From Acetobacter aceti (GTDB lineage Bacteria > Pseudomonadota > Alphaproteobacteria > Acetobacterales > Acetobacteraceae): a stretch of DNA of 64,000 nt. The notes under the pieces are model-generated. The model saw only the letters and a list, made by a program, of their open reading frames with translations. It made no database searches and was not told the origin of the DNA. Below, one piece after another: positions 25,027 to 33,718 of this stretch (positions are counted from its first letter, which is position 1; every line of letters begins with the position of its first letter). A program made the position numbers and the translations under genes. The stretch lies in the NCBI RefSeq assembly GCF_002005445.1, contig NZ_CP014692.1:3361001-3425000 (forward strand), given 5' to 3'.

Positions 25027-25659
25027 TTGACAACGCCACCCCGCTCCTCAAGAAATCATAAAGAGTCCGATGTTCTGGATGCAGGTGAACTGCTGTTCCA
25101 GACACAGGGCTATGAATCAACCAAGATCGAAGCCATTGCCGTGGAAGCGTCTGTTGCTTCGGCTACGGTCTATAACTATTTTGAAACAAAGAATAATATT
25201 CTCCTCAGTATTATTCTTCGGCATCTGGAAGCCGCTCTTCCCGAACGCCGCCGGTTCATGCGTGCGCTGCCGGACGATCCGGTGGCGGGTATCATCGCGT
25301 TTGAAAACATGCTGGCCGAGCAGGCGCTACGCTTCCTTGACCGGGATTCATGGAAAGTCATCCTGACCGCCAAACTGCTCGATGACCAGTCTGCCGCTTA
25401 CCGCACGGCATGCAGGCTGGATACCCTGATCTACAAGCAGTACATCCGCATACTGACCCGGTATCGCAATATGGGGCGTATCGGGGACGACGTGGATATT
25501 GCCCTGCTGGCTTCCCTGCTGATTGATGTTGGCAATGCCGTGCTGGCGCGGATCGTGGGTTCGGCTCATACGGTGGCGGAAGGCATGAAGCTGTGGGGTG
25601 ACCCGAGTGTGCGCATGGTCTTGCGTGGCCTGATCGTTGAGCCGGGGAAACCTGTCTAG
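25027..25659 (+). CDS. TetR-family transcriptional regulator
   Basis: 210 aa. N-terminal HTH: DAGELLFQTQGYESTKIEAIAVEASVASATVYNYFETKNNIL, classic TetR. No ATG is available in frame; the start appears to be TTG 25027 with a weak ribosome site. It lies 42 bp after the third binding protein and is the only regulator in the cluster, so it probably controls both divergent operons. Confidence 0.85.
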   Translation: MTTPPRSSRNHKESDVLDAGELLFQTQGYESTKIEAIAVEASVASATVYNYFETKNNILLSIILRHLEAALPERRRFMRALPDDPVAGIIAFENMLAEQALRFLDRDSWKVILTAKLLDDQSAAYRTACRLDTLIYKQYIRILTRYRNMGRIGDDVDIALLASLLIDVGNAVLARIVGSAHTVAEGMKLWGDPSVRMVLRGLIVEPGKPV

Positions 25660-25668
25660 CAACTGTGT

Positions 25669-25970
25669 TTAAGCTACGTGGCTGATACGCCACGGCAGGC
25701 CTGTTTTGATTACAGCATTTGCGATTGTGATGAGACGCCGTGCGATCGCAATGAGGGTCAGTTTATGTGGTGCCCTCGATCCGTCATATCTTTGGCAACA
25801 ACTTTCAGAACCGGATTGTGACATGAGGCTGCCAATCCTGCCTGAAACAGGACGTGGCGGAGAGATCTTCTTCTCGCTGAGATGACACGTTTCCGGCCTC
25901 TGATCCCACACTGAGAAGCGTGGTCACATGGCCGCCTTGAAGAGCTGACCCCAATGGTTATTGACCTCAT
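25669..25970 (-). pseudogene. IS110-family transposase, C-terminal remnant
   Basis: Two overlapping minus-strand frames give pieces of the IS116/IS110/IS902 C-terminal domain: SARRRSLRHVLFQAGLAASCHNPVLKVVAKDM and LTLIAIARRLITIANAVIKTGLPW. At least one frameshift, and the N-terminal DEDD half is gone. It marks the left edge of the accessory region. Confidence 0.75.
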
Positions 25971-26030
25971 CGGACAGACCGGAACCGTGTGCGTCTGAAG
26001 TGTTGTTCTTTAAGCATGAAGCCTGACCCA

Positions 26031-26366
26031 TCAGAGTTGAGGGGTAACCACGGTCGCGCTTACGATCACGTGTTCGGCGACCATGCATTCTACGGATGAC
26101 GGATCCACGTCCCCCGGATCAGGCGTTTCAGCGGGATCTTGCGCCGCCGGAAAATAGATTAGGGCTCCAGTCTCTGATGTGGCGCAGCATTGACCAGCGC
26201 GCGTCGTCCCTCCGGAGACAGACGCCCCATACGGGCCATGCCAGTCCCGGGCGTTGACCGGATAGATTTCAGGTGTGCGTAAGAGAACCTTTCCGTCGCG
26301 ACAGTAACAGGTCTCCACAACGTACTTTCCAATGGTATCACGAACGACAGGCGCGAGCGTGTTCAT
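26031..26366 (-). CDS. Hypothetical protein
   Basis: 111 aa with no membrane segment and no motif I recognise. It follows the 222-aa protein (26427-27095) by 60 bp in the same direction and uses similar codons, so the two probably form one transcript of plasmid-type DNA. Confidence 0.45.
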   Translation of the reverse strand: MNTLAPVVRDTIGKYVVETCYCRDGKVLLRTPEIYPVNARDWHGPYGASVSGGTTRAGQCCATSETGALIYFPAAQDPAETPDPGDVDPSSVECMVAEHVIVSATVVTPQL

Positions 26367-26426
26367 CGACGATCTCCAGAAACAGACAAACGATTTCAGG
26401 GCTTCCTGCGGATAATGGATCGCCCG

Positions 26427-27095
26427 TCATTCGAGCGCGGGCGACCATTCTTCTTGTTCAAGCACCTCACGCACGACGTCTTCAGGTGGTTCCTGTGCTT
26501 CATAGGAATCCCACCAGTCCTGATCGAGAAGATCAAAGATGTCGACACCGGCGGCACGGATGCAGATCCGGTTGGCTACGCGCAGATAACCGTAATGCTG
26601 CTTGCGGATCCGGAAGCGGGTCTTCGGCCAGCGCTTTTTCAGCAGCACGCGCAGATTGGCGGCCGCCAGCGTGCCGCTTCCCTCATCACCCTGTTTGAGA
26701 TGTGCGACATCCGGATCGGCGCGCAGCCGCTCGACTTCGGCGTCGAACGAAGCCTTTGCTTCAGCTTCCTTCCGACACTTTTCCGCAGCCAGCTCGTCGG
26801 CCTGCGTTTTCAGTCGTTCCAGCTGGTCCGCATCGGCGAACCCGTCCTCACGCGCATACACGGTCCACTGCACGCCGCGCAGGATCGCTTCGGGAAGACG
26901 CTGACTGCGCTGTCCCGTGAGAAACACGATGTCAAAACTGGCTGAGCCACCCGTCATGATGCTACGCCCTGCCAGCGACCGGACGGGGGTTTTCCCGACT
27001 TCGCCATACACGGCGGTCACGTAACCGCGTCCCCGGTTATAGAGGATCATGGAAACCATGGTGCCCACGATCAAGGGATTTTCGGAAATCGACAT
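26427..27095 (-). CDS. Plasmid-type protein, possible LPD29-like domain
   Basis: 222 aa. Residues ~90-125 form a charged helix; ~140-170 (TLAAANLRVLLKKRWPKTRFRIRK) resemble the start of the LPD29 domain seen in polyvalent proteins of plasmids and ICEs. The last 50 residues are acidic and diverge from what that domain would predict, so a late frameshift is possible. Function unknown. Confidence 0.5.
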   Translation of the reverse strand: MSISENPLIVGTMVSMILYNRGRGYVTAVYGEVGKTPVRSLAGRSIMTGGSASFDIVFLTGQRSQRLPEAILRGVQWTVYAREDGFADADQLERLKTQADELAAEKCRKEAEAKASFDAEVERLRADPDVAHLKQGDEGSGTLAAANLRVLLKKRWPKTRFRIRKQHYGYLRVANRICIRAAGVDIFDLLDQDWWDSYEAQEPPEDVVREVLEQEEWSPALE

Positions 27096-27453
27096 TCTCT
27101 GCTCCTCTCAACATCTTTCCTGATGTCTCTGGAGCGGGCACAGTCCGGTGGACGGAACAGACGCGGCGCGCAGCGCCGGGATCGGAGCCACGCACAGGCC
27201 GCGCAGGGGGCGAGCATGGCGAGAACCCACCGTTTGTGGAGGACGCCGGACTGTGGCGCCCCCTTCCCTTATCTTGCTTTCCTTATCCTTCTATTTCTTC
27301 TATTGTATTGCAATCTCCGGAGAAATACGTCTGAATATTTATATATAAATTCGGTTTATCCACTGAGATAGATTTCCTCACCGTAAGTTCATGCGAAGAA
27401 TATGCAGTGAGGATAAGGAGCAAGACATTCAGGGTTTAATCTATGTACAAAGA
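27096..27453. other. Intergenic, no gene seen
   Basis: About 360 bp. The part next to 27095 should hold the promoter of the two minus-strand genes. The rest changes abruptly from GC-rich to AT-rich near 27290, a probable insertion seam. No open frame is credible. Confidence 0.4.
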
Positions 27454-28581
27454 TTAGGTCGAGAAGATAGTCGTCGAGTCAGCCGAAGGAAACGCTACCA
27501 GCGCCGTATGGTTCTGGATGCCTGAGAGAACACTCGCTGCTGAAGCAGAACTGTAATCTTCATTGGTGGCTGCCTGCGAGCTACCGATGGATGCGACCGA
27601 TGCACTTCCTTGAAGAGATTTGAGGGTGAAATCCGCCAATACAGAAGCGTGAATTTCTTTGAGGTCTGCGCCCGATAGCAAAGCACCGGTGGGCGATGCT
27701 GCCGCGTCAGATGCAAGACCACTCGATAAAGCCGACCTCTGGGCGGAAGTAGCTGCAGATGTCGTCCCCGGCCATGCAGCGGCAGCTTGGTTCTCTACCG
27801 AAGACAAATAAGTGACGCCATTCAGAACGACTGTTAGCACATTGGTCAGGAACACCATTTGACCGTCAGTCTGATCGTAGAGTGCCCAATCTTCGCCATT
27901 GTTAAGATAACTCGTACCGTTCTGGTCTAAATATCCTCCTGCGTAGGCAGACCAGACGTTATTGGCGTAGTAGGTGCTGTTCCCGCCATTGCATGTGATG
28001 ACGTCATTCCCAGCGCTCTGATGGAATGTGCAGTTTCCTATACCTTCGTAAAGAAAATTGTTTAGTGCTGCACCAGTAAACGTATCATTGCCACCAGATC
28101 CGTGAATGACAAGTTTTTGCAGCGCCGCTGACGCGCCACTTGTTGGATCAACCTGTTTGAAGACTGTGTGTGAGAGATCCATTGTGTCTCCACCATTACC
28201 CAATGCTTCGCCTGGATACATGCTGACACTGTCATTCGTGCCCTTAAAATCTATTTCTGTCGGTGCCCCGCCACTGGATGGGACACACTCAAAGATACCA
28301 ACATCAGTATCCGATCCATCGATTTCCAAAGTGACGTGTTGTGTGGTGCTGGGATTATTAATTCCGCCGAGCCAGAGGGTGCCCATCCAGTATCGTTCGG
28401 AGTTTGTATGTGTATCAATAGCTTCGTACGTACTAGAGTCGGGTGTCGCAACAATTTTTCCAGAATATCCGTTTGCGTCAAACATTGCCATATCAAGGCT
28501 TGTTGGACCGCCTATGCTGCCTTTGTAAGGAAAACCCTGGCTGAAATCTGAATATTCAGTTTGTACACTGGATACAGGCAT
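27454..28581 (-). CDS. Unknown protein with RTX-like nonapeptide and Ser/Ala-rich tail
   Basis: 375 aa from ATG 28581, chosen because GAGG sits seven bases upstream; an ATG four codons earlier overlaps that site. The middle (~165-215) has GGNDTFTGA and AGNDVITCNGGN, resembling calcium-binding RTX repeats of type I secreted proteins. The last 130 residues are rich in Ser, Ala and Thr. No signal peptide, which fits type I secretion. Only two degenerate repeats are present, so the call is tentative. Divergent from two paralogous Ser-rich genes. Confidence 0.5.
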   Translation of the reverse strand: MPVSSVQTEYSDFSQGFPYKGSIGGPTSLDMAMFDANGYSGKIVATPDSSTYEAIDTHTNSERYWMGTLWLGGINNPSTTQHVTLEIDGSDTDVGIFECVPSSGGAPTEIDFKGTNDSVSMYPGEALGNGGDTMDLSHTVFKQVDPTSGASAALQKLVIHGSGGNDTFTGAALNNFLYEGIGNCTFHQSAGNDVITCNGGNSTYYANNVWSAYAGGYLDQNGTSYLNNGEDWALYDQTDGQMVFLTNVLTVVLNGVTYLSSVENQAAAAWPGTTSAATSAQRSALSSGLASDAAASPTGALLSGADLKEIHASVLADFTLKSLQGSASVASIGSSQAATNEDYSSASAASVLSGIQNHTALVAFPSADSTTIFST

Positions 28582-28799
28582 GAAACACCTCATCTATTAA
28601 CTGTTATGTAATATATACTAGCATGCGGAGAATAGCTTGCTCACCAAAATCGCCAATTTATTTCTGTATTTCATATATTCATATAACCTGTATATAAAAT
28701 TAGAAAATTAATGATTTATAGATGTGTTGGTGGGAATACTGAGCGAAAATTTACCATACCTTCAACTTGATGAATGTGGGTGTAATCGGGGAAAGTAAA

Positions 28800-29294
28800 A
28801 TGATTGTTGATCTTTCGTCCACAATATCGGCGATGCAATTATCCATCCTGGATGGCTCGATAAAGCCCGAAGCCATCGCATCTTCAAGGGTTGGAGGGAA
28901 CGTGACCAGTCTCGATGAGACGGGTGTAGCAACGGTGCTTGATTTTTCGTCAGAAGCGTCAAATGCCGTCTACAATAGCGGTCCAATTGTACTTCTGCCA
29001 CATGGTAATGAATATCTTCCTTACCCTGCAGCCACCACAATTAACGGTATACCTGTATCGCAGATTAAAGGTGCCGTTAGTCTAGAGGATGGGCTGCAAT
29101 ATACCACAAGTTCTTCTTCATCTTCGATCTCTTTTTATACTGCAGCAGGCACCGTATCAGAAAGAAGTCAAACGTCAGCGTCATTTTCCCTTGGCGCAGA
29201 TACAACAAACAACGAAGAGTCTCTCATCGCGAAGCTTTTTTCCAGTCCGACGAAGAGTGACAGCAACATTCCTTCAGAACAGCGTTCTGCCTAG
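28800..29294 (+). CDS. Unknown Ser-rich protein, paralogue 1
   Basis: 164 aa from ATG 28800 behind GGGGAAAG; the start aligns with that of the neighbour, which is also 164 aa. Shared positions include SAMQLSILDGS, INGIPVSQIKGAV and a poly-Ser stretch SSSSSS at ~105. No known domain. The last third is nearly identical at DNA level to paralogue 2. Function unknown; it may work with the divergent RTX-like gene. Confidence 0.55.
   Translation: MIVDLSSTISAMQLSILDGSIKPEAIASSRVGGNVTSLDETGVATVLDFSSEASNAVYNSGPIVLLPHGNEYLPYPAATTINGIPVSQIKGAVSLEDGLQYTTSSSSSSISFYTAAGTVSERSQTSASFSLGADTTNNEESLIAKLFSSPTKSDSNIPSEQRSA
29166..29258 (+). repeat. 93-bp identical block shared by the paralogues (copy 1)
   Basis: Bases 29166-29258 recur without change at 29738-29830, and the similarity continues with only a few mismatches to the stop codons. 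Upstream of the block the two genes differ at many sites. Confidence 0.85.
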
Positions 29295-29371
29295 ATCGTG
29301 TGAACGGATTGATGAAAACGGACCTTTCGAGACATTCTCAAGTAACAGCATGCAAATAATGAGAGGTACAA

Positions 29372-29866
29372 ATGTACATCGATATGTCAGGAGCGATCTC
29401 AGCGGCTGAATTATCCATCCAGGATGGCTCTTGGAAGCCCGAAGTCGCGGTGTCGAGCGCAGCGAATGCAAGCGTCAGCTCTGTCGACAGGACAGGAGCG
29501 GCGACACTGATTGACCTGTCATCCGAATCCTCAGATGCCATCTATCAGACTGATCCTGTTGTTCTTCTTCCTCAGGGGGATAAATATATTCCTGTAAGTG
29601 CGGGAGTTATCATAAATGGTATTCCTGCGTCACAGGTCAAAGGGGCGGTTACTTTCAAAGACGGTTTTCAATTAAGCATGACATCCTCATCCTCGTCATT
29701 CTCACTTTATACTGAGGCTGGTGCGGTCGCTGGAAGCAGTCAAACGTCAGCGTCATTTTCCCTTGGCGCAGATACAACAAACAACGAAGAGTCTCTCATC
29801 GCGAAGCTTTTTTCCAGTCCGACGAAGAGTAACAGCAACATTCATTCAGAACAGCTTCCTGCCTAA
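29372..29866 (+). CDS. Unknown Ser-rich protein, paralogue 2
   Basis: 164 aa, ATG 29372 behind GAGAGG. Begins MYIDMSGAISAAELSIQDGS, with INGIPASQVKGAVTF in mid-protein and SSSSSFSLYTEAG later. About half identical to paralogue 1 in the first 110 residues, then almost identical, a pattern of gene conversion. No recognised family. Confidence 0.55.
   Translation: MYIDMSGAISAAELSIQDGSWKPEVAVSSAANASVSSVDRTGAATLIDLSSESSDAIYQTDPVVLLPQGDKYIPVSAGVIINGIPASQVKGAVTFKDGFQLSMTSSSSSFSLYTEAGAVAGSSQTSASFSLGADTTNNEESLIAKLFSSPTKSNSNIHSEQLPA
29738..29830 (+). repeat. 93-bp identical block shared by the paralogues (copy 2)
   Basis: Second copy, 572 bp from the first and in the same orientation; recombination between them would fuse the two genes in frame. 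Confidence 0.85.
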
Positions 29867-29878
29867 CGCATTCTATCC

Positions 29879-30048
29879 TTACCGGACGGGCAGAAGCTCG
29901 TCGATACGGCTTGCGGAAAACCCCAAGACCATCGTTTCAAGGGTATTCCGCAAGCACTGAAACTGCTCAATCCCGTTGAATTTCGCCGTCTCGATCAGGG
30001 ATGCAATGACAACCCTGTGACGCAGGACTTTGGCGCTGGAGCCCTGCT
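29879..30048 (-). pseudogene. IS66-family transposase, C-terminal remnant
   Basis: Minus-strand reading VVIASLIETAKFNGIEQFQCLRNTLETMVLGFSASRIDELLPV matches the end of IS66 TnpC proteins. The ~450 upstream residues are missing, so this is a scar abutting the end of the next gene. Confidence 0.75.
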
Positions 30049-30050
30049 CC

Positions 30051-30944
30051 TCACAACATGAGTTCTGGCTCAAGCCGCTCTCGACAAAATCTGTCAAGCG
30101 TAGCTTCGCTTGGAGGACTGGCCTCTCGCTCGTCTAACACTGAGTTTGAGGTGTGCACGATTTGCTCAATATAAGCAGACTCATCTCCAAGTCGTTCAAA
30201 CGGTTCATCTGCAAGAGAAGTGAAACCACAAATGCTCAAAACTGCGAGATTGGGGGATATCGTGCCGTGCCCGCCAAGGCTATAGGGTAGCTTCCGTTCA
30301 TCGGGTGACACCCAAGACTTTATTGCCTCCCTAGCCTCAGCAACACCTGCCAGATTGGCGATTGTTTCAAGCTCGTCGCAAATCTCAATAAACCGATTGC
30401 GGAGCGTATCAAACGACAGTTGATTATAAGTAATATGGCCTCCCTCCTTGGCGATGACAGTCACTGGCCCGGGACTCTGGTCGAGCCAATCCTGATAATC
30501 AGAAATTTTTTCCGACTCATCGAGAATGACAACCGTAAATGGTATCTCAATTGGGGCAGGCATGAATTTGAGTGCACGCGGCGATTGACCGTACCATTCG
30601 ATTGGAAGTTGTCCTGCGATCCGCCGCGCGATCCGGCTTGGCATTGACACAGGGGTCAGTTCGAAAATGTCAGTTGGAAAAGTATAGATGAAGCGCAGAA
30701 ATCCGCTGTTTCTACACAATGAGAGAGAGAAACCTTGGAATGGAGTAGCCTCTTCCGGCTTCCAGTCGGGAACGCTTATGAGAAAGCGAATTTTCGGATC
30801 GATTTGAATTGTATCATCGGCCATGCAATTAATATGTGCCGACCAAATCATCGAGGCAAATGTTCTCGTCTGCGTCCACGGTTGCAAAAGGGTTTGAGAT
30901 GAGAATGGGTACGGAAAGCAGATGTGAACCGCTGAAGTGGTCAA
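30051..30944 (-). CDS. Hypothetical protein
   Basis: 297 aa. Start is probably TTG 30944, preceded by GAGGAG at a good distance; an internal ATG lies at 30824. No signal peptide or transmembrane helix. I recognise no domain; residues ~40-130 look like a mixed alpha/beta fold. Its 3' end touches the IS66 scar, so the C-terminus may have been altered by that insertion. Confidence 0.5.
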   Translation of the reverse strand: MTTSAVHICFPYPFSSQTLLQPWTQTRTFASMIWSAHINCMADDTIQIDPKIRFLISVPDWKPEEATPFQGFSLSLCRNSGFLRFIYTFPTDIFELTPVSMPSRIARRIAGQLPIEWYGQSPRALKFMPAPIEIPFTVVILDESEKISDYQDWLDQSPGPVTVIAKEGGHITYNQLSFDTLRNRFIEICDELETIANLAGVAEAREAIKSWVSPDERKLPYSLGGHGTISPNLAVLSICGFTSLADEPFERLGDESAYIEQIVHTSNSVLDEREASPPSEATLDRFCRERLEPELML

Positions 30945-31336
30945 TAGCTGCTCCTCGCGTCTCGCAACCTAAAAGCCGCCAGTCGCCTACCGGCCAAAAA
31001 TATTACATTGGTCATGTCGGCTATTCGGAAAACGGTCTGGGCGGCTGTATGTCCGAGATGAGGGCGACTGCCGCCTGTCTGCTCTGTTTCCGCTGAGCTG
31101 GCGGGCAGATCAGGGGGGAGAACGGCCGGTCCGGTTTGGGGCACCCAGACAATATTTTCTGCCGTTCGTTCAGCTATGTGTAATGACCGCTGCGCGCCCA
31201 ACCCGGTCATTCAACCAGTTTGGTCGAGATCCGGTAAGCGGACAGTCGTGCTAAGCTTTCGAACCAATTAAGATGCTGATATTATTTCGATTTACAACCA
31301 TTGCGAAACTCCTGGTCAAAGAAACCTCTGAACTGA
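30945..31336. other. Intergenic containing repeat copy A
   Basis: About 390 bp with no credible gene. It holds the upstream region of the TTG-start gene, repeat copy A (30991-31127), and ~200 bp before the HNH gene end in which I see nothing. Confidence 0.45.
30991..31127 (+). repeat. Diverged direct repeat A flanking the HNH gene
   Basis: Starts CGGCCAAAAATA; shares GCTATTCGGAAA, GTCTGGG, GGCTGTATGTC and GGCGACTGCCGCCTG with copy B at 32433-32582 in the same order and direction, with small gaps. Similar sequences are often mis-annotated as proteins in alphaproteobacteria, by my recollection. Confidence 0.65.
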
Positions 31337-32317
31337 TCAACCAGACTTGGCGTCGGCCTCTGGCTCATCGCGAGTAAAGTTCTCGAAGCCCATAGCGTAT
31401 GGAACGGTTTCGCCTCTGACGACAGTACGACCGGTCAGATCAACTACCGCAACGGTGGTGTTGCCGTATTTGGCACGGTCAATGCTTCCTGGCACAGGGA
31501 AAGGGGGCAAATTCAGCTTCACTCCATTGATAGCGGCATCCTGTTTTGGCGATGGAAGAAAAACCTGAAACACCTCATTGCCGAATGACAGCACGAAGAA
31601 GGCGTATGGAACGCCGGTAACGTTTATACGGCGTCGGAATAACATAAGGACAGTAACATCATTGGGCATTGGTCCAGGTTGAAAGCTTCTAATTAGGGGG
31701 AATTCGTTCACCAACCCCTTGCTGTGATCAGCTTCCCGAATCCAGGTCATAGCTTCTATGAAGTTTGACAGTTCCTCGGACGGCATCACGGTCAAGCCGA
31801 TCTTGACGAACGCCTTCAGCACTGCAACAGGTGTGTATGCATCCCGTGTGAGTTCGAAGGTGATCGTCTTGTTCGCCTCGTCAACGATCATCAACGGATC
31901 GTCTTCATACTGCTTGATGACGAAGCCAGTCGGCTCGTAATCAATGCGCCATCCGGGCTTTTCCCCCCTCTTTTTGATAGATGGCACGCCCTTTTTGCCA
32001 CGAATGCGGTAAAGAGTCCGGCTGGGCTTGGACCAGTTGCCAAGGTCGTTTTCGATACCTTTCCCGAAAAAACTGTTACAGGCATCGCATTCATAGTAGC
32101 TGAAGAGGCTCTTGTTTCCGAGCGCTTCGGGAATGGCGTGTGCCTCGTCCTTGAACGTCGCATCCTGTTCACCTAGCCCACAAAACCGGCAAAGTCGTTC
32201 GTTCTTGTTGCCCAGAAAAATCTTGTCACTAGGCCGAAGGAACAACGGCTGTGCAGCGGCATAATGCTCGTCGTAGAAGGCAGCTGCCGCAATGAGGGCG
32301 GGATCGATATTTGTCAT
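31337..32317 (-). CDS. HNH endonuclease-like protein
   Basis: 326 aa from ATG 32317. Near the N-terminus RLCRFCGLGEQDATF, EAHAIPEALGN and YYECDACNSFFGKGIEND form an HNH-type zinc/ββα nuclease centre: two CxxC pairs and the His-Ile-Pro core. The remaining ~230 residues are an unrecognised globular domain. Such HNH proteins are frequent in defence islands. The gene sits alone between two diverged direct repeats. Confidence 0.7.
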   Translation of the reverse strand: MTNIDPALIAAAAFYDEHYAAAQPLFLRPSDKIFLGNKNERLCRFCGLGEQDATFKDEAHAIPEALGNKSLFSYYECDACNSFFGKGIENDLGNWSKPSRTLYRIRGKKGVPSIKKRGEKPGWRIDYEPTGFVIKQYEDDPLMIVDEANKTITFELTRDAYTPVAVLKAFVKIGLTVMPSEELSNFIEAMTWIREADHSKGLVNEFPLIRSFQPGPMPNDVTVLMLFRRRINVTGVPYAFFVLSFGNEVFQVFLPSPKQDAAINGVKLNLPPFPVPGSIDRAKYGNTTVAVVDLTGRTVVRGETVPYAMGFENFTRDEPEADAKSG

Positions 32318-32432
32318 TCTCTCATTGTAAATCCGAAAGCACCCACAGAAAAGAGGCAACCCGACGGTGTAATGGTAGGCGCTGACATGTCCGCTTTTTG
32401 CCATTGTTGGCCTGAACGGGCCAATCCACTCC

Positions 32433-32582
32433 CGGCCAAAAATAATAGCGGGAGTTTGCCTTGCTCATGTCCGCTATTCGGAAAGCAGTCTGGGTGGCTG
32501 TATGTCTGACATGTAGGCGACTGCCGCCTGCCTGCTTAATTCTTGAAGCCGACAGACAGCTTGGGGGGAACAGACAGTTGGC
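32433..32582 (+). repeat. Diverged direct repeat B flanking the HNH gene
   Basis: Counterpart of copy A: CGGCCAAAAATAATAG, then GTCCGCTATTCGGAAAG, GGTGGCTGTATGTC and GGCGACTGCCGCCTGCC. The rest of the 32405-32749 interval contains no gene I can support. Confidence 0.65.
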
Positions 32583-32749
32583 TCTTGGGAAAAGAGGACG
32601 GAAAGCAACAGTTCGCAGCGGTGAACTCAAGCGACGTTTAGCGGCCTCATCATAGCGACAGGCGCGGTCGGCTCGACGATCATGGTGCGTTGATCAGCGA
32701 CGGCGTTCCGGGCAGGTTAGTCGAAACGCAACCCAATAAAGGTTTCCAT

Positions 32750-33461
32750 ATGCCCGCCAACGAACTTCTCTTGACAATCGACTACAAGGAGCCCGTCGGG
32801 GCTGCCGTGTTGGGCGAACTGCTATCTGCTATCCGCTATCGGCAACGATTACCGGCGACTCTACGGGTGCGAGTTGATCGTCACCGAGATCCGCCAGGGT
32901 TCGATCATCGCAATATTGAAGGAGATCGCGGATAATGCAGATTCGATCAATCACCTGATTGACTTCCTAAAGAATATTGCAGGTATCAAAAACCTTCTCT
33001 TGGGTAGCAAGGGCAAGAAGGGTGCGCGATCTAAGACGACCAAGACAATAAGAGCCATTGCGAACACGGCACTAAAAACGGGCGGCGAAGTATACATCGA
33101 GCACGAGAGTGCAGATGGCGAGAAGCTCAAGGTGCACGTTAATCCGGGCGAGGCGCTGCTGATTGTTCAGCCGCCTCAAGGTCGCGCACGTTATGCAACG
33201 CCACGCATCATTTCGCACGCAACCAGCGAGGCCTCACCACATGACGGCTTCATCGCTGACCTTGCCCGTGTAGCATTCGAGTCCCCCGACACTGGGGATG
33301 ACATGATCGGCGAAGATAGCAACCCACAACTCCAACTTCTACGTGAACTGATTGGCGCTATCCGCAGTCGTCCAGACGGTGAGCAGTGGATTGCTAAGAT
33401 CGCGCGGGATCTGCGAGATCAAGGTCATAGTGTCGCGGCGCAAATGCTGGAAGGCTTGTAA
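32750..33461 (+). pseudogene. Unknown protein gene, frameshifted by a heptamer repeat
   Basis: ATG 32750 (behind AAAGG) reads MPANELLLTIDYKEPVGAAV and then leaves frame at a triple GCTATCN repeat. Removing one 7-bp unit joins it to GNDYRRLYGCELIVTEIRQGS and a frame open to 33461, giving a ~234-aa protein. That protein has a GSxxAxLKEIADNA helix-rich centre and no domain I recognise. It could be dead or phase-variable. Confidence 0.6.
32821..32841 (+). repeat. Three tandem heptamers GCTATC(T/C/G)
   Basis: GCTATCT, GCTATCC and GCTATCG follow each other directly inside the coding region. Two units restore the frame, three break it: a possible slipped-strand switch. Confidence 0.8.
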
Positions 33462-33465
33462 TGCT

Positions 33466-33705
33466 TCATCGATTATTGGTCACACCGCGATCCACCTTAT
33501 GGCCTTTCAGGTAACCGGGCGGTGTCGGCATGCCCCAGCGCGCCATAACCAGTTCACGACCACCTTCCCCGTTCCGCACAATCGGCGCCATCGTGTTCGG
33601 ATACATTTCGGGCAGCGGCTGGAGATTGCCCGTGCGATCCTCAAGGACTTTCGCAATCTCCCGGATCGCCTGCGGGTTCGAGGTCATGGAATAAAGATTG
33701 CACAT
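33466..33705 (-). pseudogene. SRAP (YedK/HMCES) peptidase, N-terminal fragment
   Basis: 79 aa beginning MCNLYSMT with the catalytic Cys2, then MAPIVRNGEGGRELVMARWGMPTPP, the SOS-response-associated peptidase signature. Full proteins are ~200-240 aa and keep a second half with the catalytic His; here the frame ends at VTNNR, next to the stop of the frameshifted gene. A truncated gene at an insertion seam. It lies 13 bp after the ParB gene. Confidence 0.82.
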
Positions 33706-33718
33706 CCGCGTTGCTCCC

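Noticed and set aside
28000..29900. CRISPR-like or tandem repeat array around the Ser-rich genes
   Set aside because: There are just two copies of one 93-bp block, within paralogous genes; no spacers or regular short repeats. No CRISPR array is visible in the window.
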